A stretch of DNA of 64,000 bases from Spirochaetaceae bacterium (GTDB lineage Bacteria; Myxococcota_A; UBA9160; UBA4427), in NCBI GenBank assembly GCA_020632655.1, contig JACKFD010000005.1:186001-250000 (forward strand). The letters run 5' to 3'. Under the pieces are notes generated by a model, which saw only the letters and a program-made list of their open reading frames with translations, was not told the DNA's origin and made no database searches. The position numbers were made by a program, and so were the translations under genes. Every line of letters starts with the position of its first letter. The stretch's first letter is position 1. Below are positions 60,181-64,000 of this stretch, one piece after another.

Positions 60181-61239
60181 CGTCGGTCCGAAGTTGTGCA
60201 GCCCCATCGCGTGCAGGTTGCCGAGGCCACCGCAGACCATCACGAGGATCTCCTCGGGACGTTCGACGAGGTGTGCCACGCCCTTCGCGTCGACCCGGCC
60301 GCGCTCCGCGAGCCAACGGCGATGGGGCTCGGGGAAGAATTTGATCGGATGCGCAGCCGCCTCCCAGAGCGCCTGCTGCGTGTCCTCGATCGAGGGATGG
60401 ACGGCGGCTACGCGATCCGCCCAGGGCGGCGGCAGGCAGATCATCGTCTCGGCGCCCCAATGGCTGATATAGGCGTTCGTGCCGGGTACGGCGAGGGAGC
60501 GGCCGATCAGCTCCACGAGGGAGGGGCCGTCGTCGGCGGCGACGTCGGCGATGTCCATCGTGCCGATGCAGCCGTAGACCGTGACCGCGTCGCCCGAGAC
60601 GCCGCGGCGTTCGGCGAGCGGCGCCCAGGGCGAGCGTTCCTCCCACTCGGCGACGACGATGCCCGTGACCCGCGCGGGCTGGCCGAAGACGCTCTTCGAG
60701 TTCTCGCCGATCTTCTGGCCGGCGACGTTGCGCATCACGAGTCGCAGCGCGCGCCCGATACCCGGCGCCGGCCCCGCGACGCCGCCGAAGCAGCCCGCCT
60801 CCATCGGCAGACCGAGCGCGTGCCGAACGGGCCCGTTCACGAAGAGGCCGGGTGCGACGGAGCTCGTCGTCGTGTTGAGCGAGAAGAGGTCGAGCGCCGG
60901 ATCGATGCAGGCCTCGACCGCCGCGCATAGCAGGGGCATCGACTCCGCCGGCGCCCCCGCCATCACGGCGTTGATCGCGAGCTTCTCGACCGTGCAGCGC
61001 CCGTCCCGTGGAGGCAGCACGCCGAGCAGCTCGTCCGGGAAGCGTCCCGAGGCGGCGACGAAGTCGCGCACCCGCGCCTCGGTCGGTGGGATGAGCGGCA
61101 GCCCGTCGCCCCAGCCCGCATCCGTCGCGAGCTTCGCGAAGGCTACGGGGTCGTCGTCGACCTCGAGCCTCTGGCTCGAGAGCCAGTCGATCTCACAGCC
61201 CGAGGGTCCGCAGGAGCGGTCGAAAGTGCTCTCTTGCAA
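60157..61239 (-). CDS. Uncharacterised partner of the UGSC selenoprotein
   Basis: A 360-residue soluble protein with no fold I can name. It contains DAGWGDGLPLIPPTEARV near the N-terminus, AINAVMAGAPAESMPLL, a glycine/cysteine-rich AGCFGGVAGPAPGIGRAL and a C-terminal VMVCGGLGNLHAMGLHNFG. The only plausible start is TTG 61239, which overlaps the selenoprotein gene's end by 47 bases, so the two are probably translationally coupled and act together. The N-terminal CGPSGC could be redox-active. Its 3' end is duplicated in tandem just beyond the stop. Confidence 0.7.
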   Translation of the reverse strand: MQESTFDRSCGPSGCEIDWLSSQRLEVDDDPVAFAKLATDAGWGDGLPLIPPTEARVRDFVAASGRFPDELLGVLPPRDGRCTVEKLAINAVMAGAPAESMPLLCAAVEACIDPALDLFSLNTTTSSVAPGLFVNGPVRHALGLPMEAGCFGGVAGPAPGIGRALRLVMRNVAGQKIGENSKSVFGQPARVTGIVVAEWEERSPWAPLAERRGVSGDAVTVYGCIGTMDIADVAADDGPSLVELIGRSLAVPGTNAYISHWGAETMICLPPPWADRVAAVHPSIEDTQQALWEAAAHPIKFFPEPHRRWLAERGRVDAKGVAHLVERPEEILVMVCGGLGNLHAMGLHNFGPTRAVTRGF

Positions 61240-61732
61240 TCTCGCGTACCTCCGCCTCGGGCAGGCTGTCGAGTGGATAAGGGAGGACGTGCACGCGGAG
61301 CCCCGCGCGGCCCGCGTTCGCGGCCATCGTCCTGGCCAACGCCTCGAACTCCTGGGTCACGACGGCGACCGCCGTCTTGCCCTCCTCGAGCGCCACGACG
61401 GCGTCGTGGACGGTCCAGGAGGTACAGGACCCTCAATTCCCGAGGCCGCTGACGACCACCTCCTGGTCGGCGGCGAATCGGCGCAGCGACTCGAGCGTCT
61501 GCGCGGCGGCCGCGCCCGTGCGGTCGCCCGCGCACCACTCGTCGACGTGCGCACCACAGACCTCGAGCGCGCGACGCCACTCGTCGCGCACCCAGTCGAA
61601 GGAGCGCCAGGTCAGGTCGTAGCGGATGCCGAAGTGGCCGCCTTCGAGGGTCGCTGCCTGGATCCCGGGACCGGGGTCGGCGTCGACCGCGGGCGGCGGG
61701 GCCGTCGGGTCGAGGATGGAGATGCGGGCCAT
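61193..61732 (-). CDS. UGSC-family selenoprotein (in-frame UGA = Sec)
   Basis: The frame from ATG 61732 (MARISILDPTAPP) runs to a TGA at 61433-61435, then continues as GSC-TSWTVHDAVVALEEG to a second TGA at 61193-61195. Reading the first TGA as selenocysteine gives a 179-residue protein with U100-G-S-C103, the motif that names the UGSC family. The downstream frame has strong protein-like character and joins with no frame change. The Sec/Cys pair suggests a thiol redox site. No signal peptide. Selenocysteine genes (selA, selB, selC, selD) must be elsewhere. Divergent from the CaiB-type gene. Confidence 0.9.
61393..61435 (-). promoter_or_regulatory. Candidate SECIS region at the Sec codon
   Basis: In mRNA sense, two hairpins follow the UGA. 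The first is GGTCC (61431-61427) with GGACC (61416-61412) around a 10-base loop, starting one base after the UGA. The second is CCACGAC with GTCGTGG (61409-61393) around a 3-base loop, starting 23 bases after it. Bacterial SECIS elements lie just 3' of the UGA. Either could serve, but the loop sequences are not diagnostic. Confidence 0.45.
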
Positions 61733-61909
61733 GTCTTCCTCTCCGTTTCTCGCGTCTCGTTCCGTTCCGTTGTGTGCGACCGAGCGTCGTCGGCCGTCGT
61801 GTCGTCCGTCGGTGGATGGAAGGCCATGCCGATGTCGGACCCGGCCGAGTGTAGGCGACGCGAAGCCCTCGTCGCGACGGGGCCGAGGCCGTCGTGGTAG
61901 TGTCGCCGG

Positions 61910-63115
61910 ATGCGCGATGCCAGCGCCCTCGAAGGGCTCCGGGTCCTCGACCTCACGAACCTCCTCGCAGCGCCTCAGGTGGGGGCGACCCTCGCCGACT
62001 TCGGCGCCGACGTCGTGAAGATCGAGCCGCGCACGGGGGATCCCCTGCGTCGGATGGGGATCCAGCGCGAAGGCGCCTCGACGCAGTGGGCGCTGGTCGC
62101 CCGCAACAAGCGCGCGATCACCCTCGACCTCGACCGGGCCGAGGGGCGACGCGTCTTCGGCGATCTCGTCGAGCGGGCGGACGTCGTGATCGAGAACCTG
62201 ACGCCGAGCCTGCTCGAGCGTTGGGAGTGCGGCTACGAGACGCTGGCGCGGCGCAATCCGCGGCTCGTGGTCGTGAGCGTGAGCTGCTACGGGCGGGTCG
62301 GGCCCTATTGCGAGCGGGCAGGGGCCGGCACCCTCGCCGAGGCCTTCGGCGGCTTCGCGCATCTGAACGGCGAGGCGGACGGGCCGCCGATGGTGCCGTC
62401 GCTGCCGCTCGGCGACACGCTGGTCGGGCTGTCGGGCGTGATCGGGACGTTGATGGCGCTCTATGCGCGCGATCGGGTGACGGGGGGGAGCGGGCGGGGG
62501 CAGCACGTCGACGTCGCGATGATCGATCCGATCCTGCAGCTGATGGCGCTGCCCTTCGTGGGCTGGGACGGGCAGGGACGTGGCCCCTCGCGGATGGGCA
62601 GCCGCGTGGCGGGCGGCGTGCCGCGCAACCTCTACCGCGCGGCGGACGGCGATTGGCTCGCGCTCTCGGGTACGACCGACGCGCAGGTCGCCCGGGTGCT
62701 CGGCGTGATCGGGCTCGACACGCCCGAGGCCCGCGCGCGCTACGGACGCTCGGAGGCACGGCTCGCCGTGGCCGACGAGCTCGACGCGCGGGTCGCGGAG
62801 TGGATCGCGGCTCGACCGCGTGAGGTCGTGCTCCAGGCCTTCCATGCCGCGCGCATCCCGGTCGCGCCGGTGAACGATCTGGCGGCGATCCTCGAGGATC
62901 CGCACGTTCGCGCCCGCGCGAGCCTCGTGTCGGTCGAGGATCCGACGATCGGTCCGCTCACCTTCGTCGCACCCGCGCCACGGCTGTCGGGCACGCCGGG
63001 GCGACACGCCCGGACGGGACCCGCCCTCGGCGAGCACAATCGCGAGGTCTACGCGGAGTGGCTCGGCCTCGACGACGACGCGGTCGATACGCTCGTGCGC
63101 GACGAGGTGATCTGA
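61910..63115 (+). CDS. CaiB/BaiF CoA-transferase (family III)
   Basis: A 401-residue family III CoA-transferase: GLRVLDLTNLLAAPQVGATLADFGADVVKIEP (residues 9-40, seen in short parts as ADFGADVVKIE), ARNKRAITLDLDRAEG, and the catalytic Asp expected in the HVDVAMID strand. It moves CoA between an acyl-CoA and a free acid, in keeping with the degradative genes nearby. The last 67 bases overlap the convergent kinase gene; the stop at 63115 is still consistent with normal family length. Divergent from the selenoprotein gene by 177 bases. Confidence 0.85.
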   Translation: MRDASALEGLRVLDLTNLLAAPQVGATLADFGADVVKIEPRTGDPLRRMGIQREGASTQWALVARNKRAITLDLDRAEGRRVFGDLVERADVVIENLTPSLLERWECGYETLARRNPRLVVVSVSCYGRVGPYCERAGAGTLAEAFGGFAHLNGEADGPPMVPSLPLGDTLVGLSGVIGTLMALYARDRVTGGSGRGQHVDVAMIDPILQLMALPFVGWDGQGRGPSRMGSRVAGGVPRNLYRAADGDWLALSGTTDAQVARVLGVIGLDTPEARARYGRSEARLAVADELDARVAEWIAARPREVVLQAFHAARIPVAPVNDLAAILEDPHVRARASLVSVEDPTIGPLTFVAPAPRLSGTPGRHARTGPALGEHNREVYAEWLGLDDDAVDTLVRDEVI

Positions 63116-64000
63116 TCGAGCCACTCGCGGAAGCCGAGGCGCTCGACGGCGTAGGCGCTGCGGCGCGTGACGGCGCGGACGGTCTCGTCGCGCTCCGTGA
63201 GCGAGCCGAGGCCGAGGGGCACGACGCCGACCATCAGGGTCTGGAACGAGAAGGCGCGGTACTGCTCGAAGGCCTCCTCCCGACCGAGGCGGACGCCGTG
63301 GCGGGCGAGCTCCTCGAGGTAGCCGTCGATCAGCTCCGCCTCGTGCTTTTCGAGCACGTCGGGCTCCATCGAGTTGATCAGGAAATACTGCACGTCGCGC
63401 ATGCCCTTGCTCCAGTGCACGGCCTGGAAGTCGATCATGCCGACCCGGGGCCCATCCTCGGCGGGATGCTCGAAGCAGTTGCCGAGATGGCTGTCGCCGT
63501 GCACGAGGGTGAGCGGTCCCGAATACCAGGCCTCGAGTACGCGATCCCAATGTCGGATCGCGAGCCGGCAGGTCTCGCCGAGGCGCTCGGAGAGGAGGTC
63601 CGGGGCGGCGCGCAGGGCCGGCGAGATCGCGACGGCGTTGAGGGCGCGGGTCGCTTCGCGATGTTCGGGCGCCGTGAAGGTGTTGAAGCGCGCGGGCAGC
63701 AGCGCCTCGCGCCGTGCCTCGGGCCAGTCGTGGAAGGCCGCGTGCATCTCGGCGAAGCTGCGCAGCACGCGCGCTGCGCGCTCGGGCGTCGTGCCGCGGG
63801 CCATGTCGCGGTTGATGAAGAGGGTGGTACCCGGGACCTCGTGCAGGTTCTCGAGCAGCAGCACGAAGCGCCCGCCCCGGCGCACGACGGCATGGACCTT
63901 CGGCACGCGGATCGGGATGTGCCGGGCGACGCGCTCGCAGAAGGTGCACTCGAGGGGCCAGAAGCCCATCGCGTTCGCGAAGACCCGCGTGCCGAGATCG
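63049..64000 (-). CDS. APH/ecdysteroid-kinase-like phosphotransferase (partial)
   Basis: The gene runs off the right edge; 317 residues of the C-terminal part are visible. Kinase-fold motifs are present: FVLLLENLHEVPGTT, catalytic loop LVHGDSHLGNCFEH, and metal-binding VGMIDFQAVHWSKGMRDVQYF. This is the large APH/ecdysteroid-kinase-like group that phosphorylates small hydroxylated compounds. The frame is open up to base 64000, so the start is outside the window. It converges on the CoA-transferase gene and overlaps it by 67 bases; the last about 20 residues are low-complexity. Confidence 0.8.
   Translation of the reverse strand, partial: DLGTRVFANAMGFWPLECTFCERVARHIPIRVPKVHAVVRRGGRFVLLLENLHEVPGTTLFINRDMARGTTPERAARVLRSFAEMHAAFHDWPEARREALLPARFNTFTAPEHREATRALNAVAISPALRAAPDLLSERLGETCRLAIRHWDRVLEAWYSGPLTLVHGDSHLGNCFEHPAEDGPRVGMIDFQAVHWSKGMRDVQYFLINSMEPDVLEKHEAELIDGYLEELARHGVRLGREEAFEQYRAFSFQTLMVGVVPLGLGSLTERDETVRAVTRRSAYAVERLGFREWLDQITSSRTSVSTASSSRPSHSA

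Noticed and set aside
61193..61396. Separate small gene beginning at an internal GTG
   Set aside because: It is in the same frame as the upstream half and completes the UGSC motif, so it is the C-terminal part of the selenoprotein.

Overview
The window is a G+C-rich bacterial chromosome segment packed with genes on both strands. The mix of gene families suggests an environmental deltaproteobacterium-like lineage (Myxococcota or Candidatus Binatota type), but no taxonomic marker is present, so this is inference. The pointers are two PEP-CTERM surface proteins, many lipoproteins, an RND pump, F420-type LLM oxidoreductases, cytochromes P450, sulfotransferases, EthD, DUF1214 and DUF7064-like proteins, and a UGSC-family selenoprotein. 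No rRNA, tRNA, CRISPR array, prophage or replication origin was recognised.

Layout. 0.1-7.6 kb: small envelope and lipoprotein genes, all on the plus strand, with signs of decay (a TonB C-terminal relic, a deleted and frameshifted SnoaL-like gene, a repeated upstream element). 7.8-14.1 kb: an 810-residue PEP-CTERM beta-helix protein, then an unknown protein + MoxR-type ATPase + HELAH/VWA protein set. 14.2-18.9 kb: YfdX-like and YflT-like stress proteins, a 3 x 37 bp tandem repeat, and a sigma-54 response regulator/histidine kinase pair. 19-23 kb: SDR, two EthD-type proteins around a pentanucleotide repeat, and a second PEP-CTERM protein. 23-39 kb: LLM oxidoreductase, DUF1214 protein, sulfotransferase/TonB/GNAT operon, Old Yellow Enzyme, an RND efflux operon that continues into DUF7064-DUF6285-kinase genes, a haloalkane dehalogenase and a two-domain extradiol dioxygenase-like protein.

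39.2-40.4 kb: a complete insertion sequence with 21 bp terminal inverted repeats and a target duplication, inserted exactly at the stop codon of a P450 gene. 42.2-50.8 kb: the most coherent unexplained pathway. A divergent 359 bp promoter region drives DXS-like transketolase-SDR-ATP-grasp one way and methyltransferase-ATP-grasp-ATP-grasp the other, with a Mur-ligase-like gene at the edge. 50.8-60 kb: a five-gene operon (DUF7064-like, LLM, BKACE, DUF1214, sulfotransferase), a second P450, a VOC protein, an MFS transporter and a TIM-barrel protein; together these look like uptake and oxidative breakdown of an unidentified hydrophobic substrate.

60.1-61.7 kb: a UGSC-family selenoprotein gene whose in-frame UGA (codon 100) must be read as selenocysteine. 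A conventional gene caller would split or truncate it. An uncharacterised partner gene overlaps its 3' end, and that partner's own 3' end is tandemly duplicated. 61.9-64 kb: a CaiB/BaiF CoA-transferase and a phosphotransferase that runs off the window.

Coordinates, frames and motifs were read from the sequence. Family names are from recognition without database searches.
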